Notes under the pieces: generated by a model | What the model was told of the DNA's origin: nothing | Database searches by the model: none | The model's input: the letters and a program-made list of their open reading frames with translations, nothing else | DNA from: Calditrichota bacterium | GTDB lineage: Bacteria > Calditrichota > Calditrichia > RBG-13-44-9 | Length of the DNA: 14,315 nt | Reading direction: 5' to 3' | Assembly (NCBI GenBank): GCA_024276455.1 | Contig: JAJRXE010000467.1 | Span: 1 to 14,315 of the forward strand | Position numbers and translations under genes: made by a program | Part shown: piece after piece, positions 1 through 7,258 of the stretch | Position numbering within the stretch: position 1 is the stretch's first letter | How the letters are laid out: each line of letters opens with the position of its first letter

Positions 1-101
1 CGATGGGAAGAGCCATTCTCCAGGTGAATGCCGGACTCCTTCAGAAGTTGCAAGCTCCTCTCGCTCAATCGCCCCGATTTTTGGAGTGCCAGGGTAATCA
101 T
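1..101 (-). CDS. hisG: ATP phosphoribosyltransferase HisG, N-terminal fragment (cut by window edge)
   Basis: Only the first 33 codons are inside the window. They read MITLALQKSGRLSERS and continue LQLLKESGI, which matches the start of HisG, where the (L/M)QKSGRL segment is highly conserved. HisG catalyses the first step of histidine synthesis, joining ATP and phosphoribosyl pyrophosphate, in the cytoplasm. The ATG at 101-99 is preceded by GAGG with five bases between, which supports this start. The gene lies about 174 bases downstream of a transcription attenuator with a His-rich leader peptide, which independently supports a histidine operon. Whether it is the long HisG (with C-terminal regulatory domain) or the short HisZ-dependent form cannot be told from this fragment. 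Confidence 0.88.
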   Translation of the reverse strand, partial: MITLALQKSGRLSERSLQLLKESGIHLENGSSH

Positions 102-274
102 ATTTTCCTCATTCGTTGTTGGTTAGCATTACACAAAGCTACAAAGTCATAAAAACTTTTTGAATCATTGTATTAGTGTTTTGTCATGTTTTTTCCTAAT
201 TCGATTACTTCAAAAGTCAAATCCCACAATTGCTTTTTTATTTTTTTCAACTTAGTGTCTTTGTGAAAGATATT

Positions 275-304
275 AAAAAAGCCCGGCTCCTGATGGAACC
301 GGGC
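275..304 (-). terminator. Rho-independent attenuator terminator of the his operon (segments 3:4)
   Basis: On the minus strand GCCCGGTTCC (304-295) and GGAGCCGGGC (290-281) form a 10-bp stem, all Watson-Crick except one U-G pair, closed by the loop AUCA. Six T follow at 280-275. It lies between the leader peptide hisL and hisG, so it would stop transcription before the structural genes. Its 5' arm can instead pair with a segment inside hisL, which makes it a conditional terminator and not simply the end of recG. Confidence 0.93.
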
Positions 305-415
305 TGCTGAATTCAAGAAATTTAAAAAAGTTAAATAATCTGTAGCTCTCCGGCTCCATCCTGCCACACGAGATGATGATTATGATGGTGATGCAGATTG
401 TTTAAATGGAACCGG
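292..415 (-). promoter_or_regulatory. his attenuator: mutually exclusive RNA segments 1, 2 and 3
   Basis: Four segments can be read on the minus strand. Segment 1 is CCGGTTCCAT (415-406, hisL codons 2-5). Segment 2 is GATGGAGCCGG (360-350, hisL codons 21-24). Segment 3 is CCGGTTCCATC (302-292, 5' arm of the terminator). Segment 4 is GGAGCCGGGC (290-281). Segments 1 and 3 share CCGGTTCCAT, and segments 2 and 4 share GGAGCCGG. So 1:2 gives about 10 bp, 2:3 gives 11 bp, and 3:4 is the terminator. In the classical model a ribosome stalled on uncharged His codons (393-373) masks segment 1. That frees segment 2 to hold segment 3, and hisG is transcribed. When histidyl-tRNA is plentiful the terminator forms. 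The pairings are seen in the sequence; the mechanism follows enterobacterial his attenuation. Confidence 0.9.
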
Positions 416-420
416 ATCAT
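331..420 (-). CDS. hisL: His operon leader peptide (29 aa, seven His)
   Basis: The ATG at 420-418 opens a 29-codon frame ending in TAA (333-331). It contains FHLNNLHHHHNHHLVW, with His at positions 5, 10-13, 15 and 16. The purine-rich AAGGGAAGG just before the ATG is a good ribosome binding site. The frame stays open upstream to about 813, but that longer reading has no recognisable protein character, and the ribosome binding site and the attenuator geometry both favour the short start. Such peptides act by being translated: stalling at the His run senses histidyl-tRNA shortage. The peptide itself is expected to be degraded. It overlaps RNA segments 1 and 2 of the attenuator. Confidence 0.92.
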   Translation of the reverse strand: MIRFHLNNLHHHHNHHLVWQDGAGELQII

Positions 421-448
421 GCCTTCCCTTCGTATTTTTTCTGCTATT

Positions 449-477
449 AATATAATAGAAAAATCAGGGGATGCAAA
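449..477 (-). promoter_or_regulatory. Candidate his operon promoter
   Basis: On the minus strand TTTGCA (477-472, four of six to TTGACA) and TATATT (454-449, five of six to TATAAT) are separated by exactly 17 bases. Transcription would begin near 442, about 22 bases before the hisL start codon, a usual layout for an attenuator leader. The local AT-richness makes chance matches easy, and the housekeeping sigma preference of this organism is unknown. Confidence 0.45.
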
Positions 478-826
478 CAGAAAACTGAAATCGCCTGTTT
501 TTAACATTTGCCGAAAACATTTTCCGACGATGGGCTTGCCGTTAACCGAACACCCTGCTGTTTGGAGTGAGAGATTTTGGAGATGAAAAGGGAGTTTGCA
601 CCAGTGGTGCACTGTATTTGGAGCGTTCTCAACGATTAACAGCGTTTCTGGGAGCAACCGCTTCTTGCCCGAAGGGAATGCGACTTTACTCCGAAAGAGC
701 CAATATGAGCATGAGTTGCAAGATGAAGGGATGAGAAGCTCCGGGGCGGAGGGTAATGGTTGATCTTGAGGAACGGCGTTTCGAGAAGAAGATTCAGCGA
801 GAAAGCCCGGCACAATCGGTCCAAAA
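478..826. other. Intergenic stretch between recG and the his promoter; no gene seen
   Basis: About 350 bases lie downstream of the recG stop and upstream of the his promoter. Reading frames here look like chance translations with no recognisable family or ribosome binding site. No terminator with a T run was found for recG. Small items are a 15-base inverted repeat TGCACCA-G-TGGTGCA (597-611), and an 11-base direct repeat TTTGCACCAGT at 595-605 and 835-845, the second copy lying in the last codons of recG. Confidence 0.6.
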
Positions 827-2923
827 TCAGGAGATTTGCACCAGTTTAAACTTGTCTGCGTATTTTTTCTGGAAGTAGCGGCGGATCAGGCGGTGTTCCG
901 GCAGACGCAGGTGGGGATCGTTTTCCACCAGGGCGAAGGCATCCCGACGGGCGGCCTGGATGATTTTCTGATCTTCCACCAGGTTGGCGAAGCGCAAATC
1001 CGGCAGACCGTGCTGGCGAGTGCCGAAAAATTCTCCCGAACCGCGCAGCTTCAAATCCTCTTCCGCAATCATGAAGCCGTTGCCGGTTTTTTCTAGGAGC
1101 TCCATGCGGCGGCGGGCCACTTCGTTGATCTTTTCCGGGGTGACCAGAATGCAGTAGGATTTTTTACGGCCGCGTCCCACCCGACCGCGCAACTGGTGCA
1201 ACTGACTCAGCCCGAAACGCTCGGCGTGCTCGATGAGCAGAATGGTGGCATTGGGCACATCCACCCCCACCTCCACCACCGTGGTGCTCACTAGAATCTG
1301 AATTTCCCCGCTCTTGAATTGGGCCATTACCTCCTCTTTTTCCCGGTTGCTCAGGCGGCCGTGCAGCAGCGCCAGACGAAATTCCGGGAAAACCTGCTTT
1401 TGCAAATGCTCGTAGCTCTCTTTGGCGGCTTTCAGATCGATTTTCTCCGATTCTTCGATCAGGGGGTAAATGATGTAAGCCTGGTCTCCCTGAGCCACTT
1501 TCTCCCGGATGAACTGGTAAATCTCCTTTAGCTTCTTTTCGGTGCGCCAGACGGTTTTAATGGGCTGGCGGCCCGGAGGCATTTCGTCAATAATGGACAC
1601 GTCCAGGTCGCCGTAGAGGGTGAGAGCCAGGGTGCGGGGAATGGGCGTGGCAGTCATGACCAGCAGGTGAGGATTCCAGCCCTTGTTCATCAGCTCGCCG
1701 CGCTGCAGCACGCCAAAGCGGTGCTGTTCGTCGATGATGACCAATCCCAGATTTTTAAACTCCACTTTTTCCTGAATCAGGGCATGGGTTCCGATGACCA
1801 GGTGCACTTCGTCGTTACGGATCTGCTCCTGCACAGCGGCTTTTTCCGCCGGAGGGAGCGACCCGATCAGCAACGCTACCCGGATGGGAAAGCCGCGCAG
1901 CAGGTCCCGGATGTTCAGGTAATGCTGCTCCGCCAGGATTTCGGTGGGCGCCATGAAAGCGGTCTGGTAGCCATTCTCCGCCGCGATGAGGGCGGTGATG
2001 AGCGCCACCAGCGTCTTGCCGCTGCCCACATCGCCCTGGAGCAGGCGGTTCATGGGATGCCCGCTTTTCAGGTCGGCGTAAATCTCCCGCAGCACTTTGC
2101 GCTGGGCCTTGGTGAGCTGGAAAGGCAGCCGCGCCAGCACCCGCCGGATGAGTTCCCCCGAGGTTTCCATCTTGATTCCCTGCACCGGCGAGCGGTAAAG
2201 GGCATGCCGCAGCGCCATCAGAAGTTCCAGGTAGAAAAGCTCCTCGTATTTGAAGCGGCGCCAGGCCTGCTTTACCTGTTCCATGCTGTCCGGAAAGTGA
2301 ATCTGGAAGAACGCTTCCGCCCGCGGCAAGAGGCGGTACTTGCGCAGAAGAAATTCCGGCAGGTTTTCCTCGATCGCTTGCCGGTACTTCTCCAGCGCAT
2401 TGTGAATAATGCGCCGGAAGCCGTGGGAGGCCAACCCGATCTTGCGTAGTGGCTGGGTGGTGGAGTAAAGGGGAATGATTTGTCCGGTGTGCAGTTGTTC
2501 TTTCGATTCGTCAATAATGTCAAAATCCGGGTGCACCATTTGCCAGCCACGAAAGAAACCCACCTTGCCGCTGAAGGCCACCTCCTGATCCTTCTTGAAG
2601 ATGCGGGCAAAGAAGTCCACCTGGTTGAACCAGACGGCGGTCAGAATGCCGGTGCGGTCGTAAATAGTCACTTCCAGACGGCGGCGGGGGTACTTAATGA
2701 TTTCCACCTTCACCACCTGGCCAATCACCGTGGTCTCTTCGCCGGTGGAGAGCTTGTTGATGGGGAGAATGGTGCTGCGGTCCAGGTAGCGGCGGGGCAC
2801 ATGTAACAGTAGATCTTCCACGGTAAAAATACCCACCTCATTCAGCAGCCGGGCGCGGCGCTCTCCCACCCCTTTTACAAACTGCACTTCAATTTCGTCA
2901 ATGGGCTTTTGCGGAATGGCCAT
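827..2923 (-). CDS. recG: ATP-dependent DNA helicase RecG
   Basis: The 698-residue protein matches the usual length of RecG (E. coli 693). RecG is a superfamily 2 branch-migration helicase that remodels stalled forks and Holliday junctions. An N-terminal wedge region with an OB-fold (roughly residues 1-200) precedes the motor. Visible motor motifs are Walker A GDVGSGKT (297-304), DEQH (398-401), TATPIPRT (424-431), HGRLS (521-525), the STTVVEVGVDVPNA segment (546-559) and QLRGRVGRG (577-585). The C-terminal RecG region is present, so the gene looks intact. The ATG at 2923-2921 has no clear Shine-Dalgarno sequence. It lies four bases after the stop of a possible small ORF, so translational coupling is possible. 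The his operon lies downstream but has its own candidate promoter. Confidence 0.97.
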   Translation of the reverse strand: MAIPQKPIDEIEVQFVKGVGERRARLLNEVGIFTVEDLLLHVPRRYLDRSTILPINKLSTGEETTVIGQVVKVEIIKYPRRRLEVTIYDRTGILTAVWFNQVDFFARIFKKDQEVAFSGKVGFFRGWQMVHPDFDIIDESKEQLHTGQIIPLYSTTQPLRKIGLASHGFRRIIHNALEKYRQAIEENLPEFLLRKYRLLPRAEAFFQIHFPDSMEQVKQAWRRFKYEELFYLELLMALRHALYRSPVQGIKMETSGELIRRVLARLPFQLTKAQRKVLREIYADLKSGHPMNRLLQGDVGSGKTLVALITALIAAENGYQTAFMAPTEILAEQHYLNIRDLLRGFPIRVALLIGSLPPAEKAAVQEQIRNDEVHLVIGTHALIQEKVEFKNLGLVIIDEQHRFGVLQRGELMNKGWNPHLLVMTATPIPRTLALTLYGDLDVSIIDEMPPGRQPIKTVWRTEKKLKEIYQFIREKVAQGDQAYIIYPLIEESEKIDLKAAKESYEHLQKQVFPEFRLALLHGRLSNREKEEVMAQFKSGEIQILVSTTVVEVGVDVPNATILLIEHAERFGLSQLHQLRGRVGRGRKKSYCILVTPEKINEVARRRMELLEKTGNGFMIAEEDLKLRGSGEFFGTRQHGLPDLRFANLVEDQKIIQAARRDAFALVENDPHLRLPEHRLIRRYFQKKYADKFKLVQIS

Positions 2924-2927
2924 TTTT

Positions 2928-3059
2928 TTACCAGCATTTTGGGCTCGCCAGGTCAGCGAGGAATACGGTCGTCAAAATAAATCTGTTCCCCCAAAGTGGC
3001 TGAAATAGGAATTGGTTTGGTAAACAGTCATCGTTTTGTTTGTTGTTCTTGCGAAGCAT
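2928..3059 (-). CDS. Possible 43-aa small ORF just upstream of recG
   Basis: The ATG at 3059-3057 is preceded by GGAGG (3071-3067) with an ideal seven-base spacer. The frame runs 43 codons, starting MLRKNNKQNDDCLPNQ, and stops with TAA four bases before the recG ATG. I do not recognise the product; it has no signal peptide or known motif. The support is the strong ribosome binding site, the close junction and the absence of a good site in front of recG. A chance ORF in a non-coding gap remains quite possible, and another frame of the same stretch also reads plausibly at its 3' end (IYFDDRIPR then stop). Confidence 0.3.
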   Translation of the reverse strand: MLRKNNKQNDDCLPNQFLFQPLWGNRFILTTVFLADLASPKCW

Positions 3060-3181
3060 GGTTTCGCCTCCGAGTTCATCGACACAGCGGCTCACATTCA
3101 AAAATCCGGTCGTGAAATTGAAAATTCGATTTAACGGACACCTTTACAATTTAGGGCCGATTGCGGGATGCGCGGGAAAAA

Positions 3182-3895
3182 CTACCGCGAATTCACCGGG
3201 TTAATGATCTCTTCGCTTTCAATTGTGCCGTCAATCAGGTGAATGACCCGGTTGGCCCGTCCGGCAAAGCGTTCGTTGTGGGTGACGATTACAAAGGTTT
3301 GTCCGTACTTCTGGTTCAATTTTAGAATCAGATCGAACAGGGCGTCGCTGTTTTTAGTGTCCAGGTTGCCGGTGGGCTCGTCGGCAAAAATGAGTTTGGG
3401 ATTATTCATCAATGCCCGGGCCACCGCTACCCGCTGTAACTCGCCCCCGGAAAGCTGGGAGGGACGGTGGTTTAACCGCTCGGCCAGCCCCACTTCTCCC
3501 AGTAAATTTTTCGCCCGGTCGAGGTCCTGTTTCCAATCGTCCCCGGCAATCATGCGCGGCATCAATACGTTTTCCAGCGCCGTAAATTCCGGCAACAGGT
3601 AATGAAACTGAAACACAAAACCGATGTTGCGATTGCGGAAATGGGCCAACTCTTCTTCCGTAAATTGAAACGGATTCAATCCGTCGATGAGCACCGTGCC
3701 GGAAGTTGGGTGGTCCAGAGTTCCCAGAATGTGCAGAAGGGTGCTCTTGCCGGCTCCGGATGGCCCCATTACCACCAGAATTTCTCCCCGCCGCACTTTC
3801 AGATCGATGCCCTTCAAGACCCGCAAAATTTCCGGGCCGGTCTGGTATTCTTTAATCAGTTTGCTGGCGGTTAAAATGTAATCGTTCTTTTTCAT
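3182..3895 (-). CDS. lolD: Lipoprotein-releasing ABC transporter ATP-binding protein LolD
   Basis: The 237-residue ABC ATPase has Walker A GPSGAGKST (44-52), a Q-loop at Q96, the signature LSGGE (148-152), Walker B LIFADEP (168-174) and an H-loop His206. The segment FHYLLPEFTALENV after the Q-loop is typical of LolD within the MacB/LolD/FtsE family. LolD powers release of outer-membrane lipoproteins from the inner membrane to the carrier LolA. It follows the permease gene by only 24 bases on the same strand, which fits a co-transcribed transporter. The AAAGGA purine tract is rather far (about 16 bases) from the chosen ATG, so the exact start is less certain. A general MacB-like exporter is the alternative, but the partner is LolC/E-like and not MacB-like. 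Confidence 0.9.
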   Translation of the reverse strand: MKKNDYILTASKLIKEYQTGPEILRVLKGIDLKVRRGEILVVMGPSGAGKSTLLHILGTLDHPTSGTVLIDGLNPFQFTEEELAHFRNRNIGFVFQFHYLLPEFTALENVLMPRMIAGDDWKQDLDRAKNLLGEVGLAERLNHRPSQLSGGELQRVAVARALMNNPKLIFADEPTGNLDTKNSDALFDLILKLNQKYGQTFVIVTHNERFAGRANRVIHLIDGTIESEEIINPVNSR

Positions 3896-3919
3896 GAGCT
3901 GCAGTTGATTTCCTTTCCA

Positions 3920-5158
3920 TTATTCGTAACGAATGGCGTCCACCGGATCGAGTTTCGAGGCTTTGTACGCCGGATAGACCGAGGCGATCAGGCAGAGGAA
4001 AATTGCCGCCAGGGCAATCATGATGAAATCAAACACCTGCATTTGCATGGGGAGCTTGTCAATCAAGTACACATCGGCGGGAAGGCGAATGATCCCGAAT
4101 TTCTCCTGAACGTAGCAGACGACGAAGCCCAGAAAACTTCCCACGCTGGTGCCCAGAATGCCCACGATGACTCCTTCGAACATGAAGATTTTCATGATGG
4201 AGGAAGAAGATGCCCCCATGCTTTTTAAGATGCCAATTTCCCGGGTTTTTTCCATGACGATCATGATGAGCGAGCTGACAATGTTAAAGGCTGCCACCAT
4301 GATGATGAGCGAAAGTACCAGGAAAGCGCCCCATTTTTCGATGGTCATCCAGCTGTAGAGGCTGCGGTTCAGCTCGAACCAGGTGCGGGCGACATAAGGG
4401 TAACCGCCCAGTTTCTTCTCGATGATATTGGCCACCTTCCCTGCCAGATTGTAGTCGTCCAGTTTAACCTCCAGCCAGGAAACGCTGTGAGGCATGTTAA
4501 ATAAGCGCTGACCGGACTCGATGGAGATGTAGCTCATCACTTTGTCGTACTCGAAAAAGCCGATTTCACTAATTCCGGTTACCACGAACTGTTTCACCCG
4601 GGGGGCAGAAAAAATGTTGGCGTCCTGGGGCAGGATGAAAAGGGTGACAATGGGACCGGGACCAAAAATGTAGAGGTTCTCTGCCAGGTAGCGTCCCAGC
4701 ACAATGCCGGGAATCCGTCGTCCGTCCACCTCCTGCATGCCCAGGTCAAACTTTCCCGCTACAATACTATTGGGAACCTCGCTAACCTGCGCAATGGTCT
4801 GGGGATCCACCGCCCGAATGGCGGTCGGCTGGTTATTGTCCTTAGAGCGAATGACTCCTTCTTTGACGATTACCGGGGAAACCCCCAGGACGTGGGGAAT
4901 GGAACGGATCGTGTCGGCGATGTCCTGGTAATTTTCGATGCCCTGCACGTAATATTTTCGTACCTGAATGTGAGCGTCGGCGTTGATCAGGCGGGTGCGA
5001 ACTTCGTTTTCGAATCCGTTAAAGGAAGAAAGGACGATGTCCAGCGCCATTACGCCGATGGTAACGCCCACAATGGAGACGTAGGTAATGATGGAGATAA
5101 ATCCGGTTTTCCGTTTGGCCCGGAAGTAGCGCCGGGCAATGAAATTTTCGAAACCCAT
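3920..5158 (-). CDS. Lipoprotein-releasing system transmembrane protein (LolC/LolE family)
   Basis: The 412-residue protein has the LolC/E layout. A short cytoplasmic start (FIARRYFRAKRKTGF) leads into TM1 (about 20-45). A large periplasmic region (about 46-275) follows, then three C-terminal helices (about 276-302, 325-350, 375-397) with the FtsX-type segment VMEKTREIGILKSMGAS between TM2 and TM3. It ends in the family-typical YPAYKASKLDPVDAIRYE. With LolD it would extract mature lipoproteins from the inner membrane. Only one such permease gene is seen, so the complex may be a homodimer (LolF-like) unless a paralogue lies elsewhere. AAAGG precedes the ATG by eight bases. It starts 71 bases after lysS on the same strand and is followed closely by lolD. 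Confidence 0.92.
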   Translation of the reverse strand: MGFENFIARRYFRAKRKTGFISIITYVSIVGVTIGVMALDIVLSSFNGFENEVRTRLINADAHIQVRKYYVQGIENYQDIADTIRSIPHVLGVSPVIVKEGVIRSKDNNQPTAIRAVDPQTIAQVSEVPNSIVAGKFDLGMQEVDGRRIPGIVLGRYLAENLYIFGPGPIVTLFILPQDANIFSAPRVKQFVVTGISEIGFFEYDKVMSYISIESGQRLFNMPHSVSWLEVKLDDYNLAGKVANIIEKKLGGYPYVARTWFELNRSLYSWMTIEKWGAFLVLSLIIMVAAFNIVSSLIMIVMEKTREIGILKSMGASSSSIMKIFMFEGVIVGILGTSVGSFLGFVVCYVQEKFGIIRLPADVYLIDKLPMQMQVFDFIMIALAAIFLCLIASVYPAYKASKLDPVDAIRYE

Positions 5159-5229
5159 TTAAATTGCCTTTATGAAATCAATTTTTTACAAAGCTGTTTT
5201 GTTAATCCCGGTGTTACAACGTCCTGTCA

Positions 5230-6750
5230 TTACTCCCAATCAATCTCATGTTCCTCTTCCCGCTTCTCCGGGCGCATGTGGGGAAAGAGAATTACATCCC
5301 GGATGGAAGGAGAATCGGTCAGCAGCATGGTCAGCCGGTCGATGCCAATTCCTAATCCGGCGGTGGGCGGCATGCCGTATTCCAGCGCCCGCAAGAAATC
5401 CTCATCAATGACCTGGGCTTCTTCGTCGCCTTTCGCCCGTAATTGCATTTGTTGCATGAAGCGTTCCCGTTGGTCCAGCGGATCGTTTAACTCGCTGTAG
5501 GCATTCCCGATTTCCTTCCCGGCAATGATCGGCTCGAAGCGTTCCACCAGACGGGGATTGTTGCGATGAATTTTGGAAAGGGGCGACATTTCTAGCGGGT
5601 AATCGATAATGAACGTTGGTTGCACCAGTTTGGGCTCCACAAATTCTCCGAAAATCTCGTCGATGATTTTCGCCCGACCCCAGTTGTCTTCAATTACCAG
5701 CCCCAGCTTTTCCGCGGCATCCTTCAGGGCTGCATCGTCCAGATTGTCTACCTCAATTCCGGTAAATTCCTTGATGCTCTCCAGCAGGGGAAGACGGCGC
5801 CAGGGGGGCGTCAGGTCAATTTCCTGACCCTGATAAATGATTTTCATGCTTCCCAGCACTTCTTGCGCCACGGTGGAGATCATTTCCTCGGTTAGTTCCA
5901 TCATCCAGTAGTAATCCTGGTAAGCCACGTAAAGTTCCATCTGGGTAAACTCCGGATTATGGAACCGATCCATGCCCTCGTTGCGAAAGTCCTTCCCGAA
6001 TTCGTAAACCCCTTCAAAACCGCCGGTGATTAGACGTTTCAGGTACAGTTCGTTGGCAATTCGCAGATAGAGTTTCATGTCCAGGGCGTTGTGGTAAGTA
6101 ACAAACGGTCGAGCCGAAGCGCCCCCATAAATGGGCTGCAGAATCGGGGTTTCCACCTCCAGGTAGCCCTTCTGGTTGAGGAAATTCCGCATGGCGGTAA
6201 TGATTTTGGAGCGTTTAATGAACACTTCCTTCACTTCCGGGTTGACGATGAGATCTACGTAACGCTGACGGTAGCGAAGCTCTTTATCGGAGAAAGGGTC
6301 GTAAACAATTTTTTTGCCGTCCACTTCTTTTTCTTTTACAATGGGCAGCGGACGGAGCGATTTGGCCAGTAATTGGAGCTCTTTGGCAAAAACGCTGATT
6401 TCGCCTGTACGGGTTTTAAAAACCAGTCCCCTAATTCCAACAATATCTCCAATGTCTAATAATTTGTAAAGCTCAAACGTTTTCTCCCCGACCTCGTCTT
6501 TTTTTACATAAATTTGAATCCGGCCTTCCATGTCCTGAATGTGGAAAAAGGCCGCCTTACCCATGCGCCGATTGGACATAATCCGTCCGGCGACGGCCAC
6601 TTCTTTTTCTTCCAGCGCCTCAAAGTTGTCCTTTATTTGCCGGGAGGTGTGCGTTCGGTCGAATTTCGGAGGGTAAGGATTAATCCCCAGAGCCCGGATT
6701 TTTTCCAGCTTTTCGCGCCGCTGTTGCATTAATTGATTTAACGATTCCAC
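5230..6750 (-). CDS. lysS: Lysyl-tRNA synthetase, class II
   Basis: The 506-residue protein (E. coli LysS is 505) charges tRNA-Lys with lysine using ATP in the cytoplasm. An N-terminal OB-fold anticodon-binding domain spans about 50-145 (VAGRIMSNRRMGKAAFF). Class II motif 1 is near 188-204 (LEVETPILQP). Motif 2 is at 251-272 (FRNEGMDRFHNPEF with the conserved Arg). Motif 3 is at 464-487 (AGLGIGIDRLTMLL). The start is GTG at 6750-6748; it is supported by AAGGAG six bases upstream, and no in-frame ATG is better placed. The lolC/E and lolD genes follow on the same strand, suggesting one transcription unit. The gene is complete with all motifs present. Confidence 0.97.
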   Translation of the reverse strand: MESLNQLMQQRREKLEKIRALGINPYPPKFDRTHTSRQIKDNFEALEEKEVAVAGRIMSNRRMGKAAFFHIQDMEGRIQIYVKKDEVGEKTFELYKLLDIGDIVGIRGLVFKTRTGEISVFAKELQLLAKSLRPLPIVKEKEVDGKKIVYDPFSDKELRYRQRYVDLIVNPEVKEVFIKRSKIITAMRNFLNQKGYLEVETPILQPIYGGASARPFVTYHNALDMKLYLRIANELYLKRLITGGFEGVYEFGKDFRNEGMDRFHNPEFTQMELYVAYQDYYWMMELTEEMISTVAQEVLGSMKIIYQGQEIDLTPPWRRLPLLESIKEFTGIEVDNLDDAALKDAAEKLGLVIEDNWGRAKIIDEIFGEFVEPKLVQPTFIIDYPLEMSPLSKIHRNNPRLVERFEPIIAGKEIGNAYSELNDPLDQRERFMQQMQLRAKGDEEAQVIDEDFLRALEYGMPPTAGLGIGIDRLTMLLTDSPSIRDVILFPHMRPEKREEEHEIDWE

Positions 6751-6756
6751 CTTGTA

Positions 6757-6762
6757 CTCCTT
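6757..6762 (-). promoter_or_regulatory. Ribosome binding site deciding the lysS GTG start
   Basis: AAGGAG on the minus strand is followed by a six-base spacer and then GTG at 6750. This near-perfect Shine-Dalgarno sequence is the reason for choosing the GTG over internal ATG codons. Confidence 0.85.
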
Positions 6763-6970
6763 CTTGGTTCGGTCGTTCTTAAATAGAATCGAAAATTAAG
6801 GAATAAATAGAAAATAAACAATTGTTAAAGTAATTGGTTCCCGCTCGATTTTATTTAAATGGTTTTTGGCCAGCGAAAAATGAGTTCTTTTCGCATCTTT
6901 GAGCGGTAAAGCGGATTTTTTTCGAAAAAGTGTTTGGGTGAAAAAATAGCCCCGGAAACATGATAATTGC

Positions 6971-7002
6971 TTGCAATATTCGGAGAATTTGATGTATCTT
7001 TG
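6971..7002 (+). promoter_or_regulatory. Candidate Bacteroidota-type promoter (TTG ... TAnnTTTG)
   Basis: TTGCAA (6971-6976) is followed after 18 bases by TATCTTTG (6995-7002), which fits the Bacteroidota -33 TTG / -7 TAnnTTTG pattern. It points right, toward the chemosensory operon, about 265 bases before its first start codon. No gene is visible directly behind it, so it would give a long leader or a small RNA, if it is used at all. Confidence 0.35.
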
Positions 7003-7155
7003 GGGCGCTTCACCCGTTTTCGGCAGCAGGTGGTTCAAGTTGAGATCGCAGCGAAGAAAAATGGCGGTCCCGGGCGCATTAAAATGCTGAAAAATGTTAA
7101 AAAATGAGGAACATCGGTCGATAATAAAAGGATTCAGAGAAGAGGTTAATTTTCC

Positions 7156-7184
7156 TTGACATGCTAATTGTCTGTGTCTAAATT
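7156..7184 (+). promoter_or_regulatory. Promoter of the chemosensory operon
   Basis: A perfect -35 TTGACA (7156-7161) is followed by a 17-base spacer and TAAATT (7179-7184, four of six to TATAAT). It would start transcription near 7191, leaving a leader of about 80 bases before the GTG of the first operon gene. Confidence 0.7.
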
Positions 7185-7258
7185 TTTTGAGTTAAATATA
7201 AATTCTAAAAATAATTAAGGTATGTGCTGACCTTTCCGATAATCCTAATAAAAATCTT

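Noticed and set aside
739..751. Small GC hairpin CTCCG-GGG-CGGAG downstream of recG
   Set aside because: Only five pairs and no T run on either strand, so it is not a convincing recG terminator.
421..813. Minus-strand open frame of 160 codons that contains hisL at its end
   Set aside because: The upstream part has no ribosome binding site, no recognisable family and intergenic-like composition; the leader peptide ATG at 420 has its own site and fits the attenuator.
1667..2449. 260-codon plus-strand frame inside recG
   Set aside because: It is antisense to an intact RecG with all helicase motifs and has no recognisable product.
2985..3010. Reading IYFDDRIPR-stop in another frame between lolD and recG, considered as a decayed gene end
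   Set aside because: The frame is closed by a stop about 24 codons upstream with no start, too short to support a pseudogene.
3171..3189. Hairpin CGCGG...CCGCG overlapping the lolD stop, considered as a terminator
   Set aside because: The stem is only five pairs and no T run follows on the minus strand.
6796..7038. 80-codon minus-strand frame upstream of lysS
   Set aside because: No ribosome binding site, no family resemblance, and it overlaps the likely divergent promoter region.
7005..7060. GGTTCAAGTT resembling a tRNA T-loop
   Set aside because: No acceptor stem or anticodon arm can be built around it.
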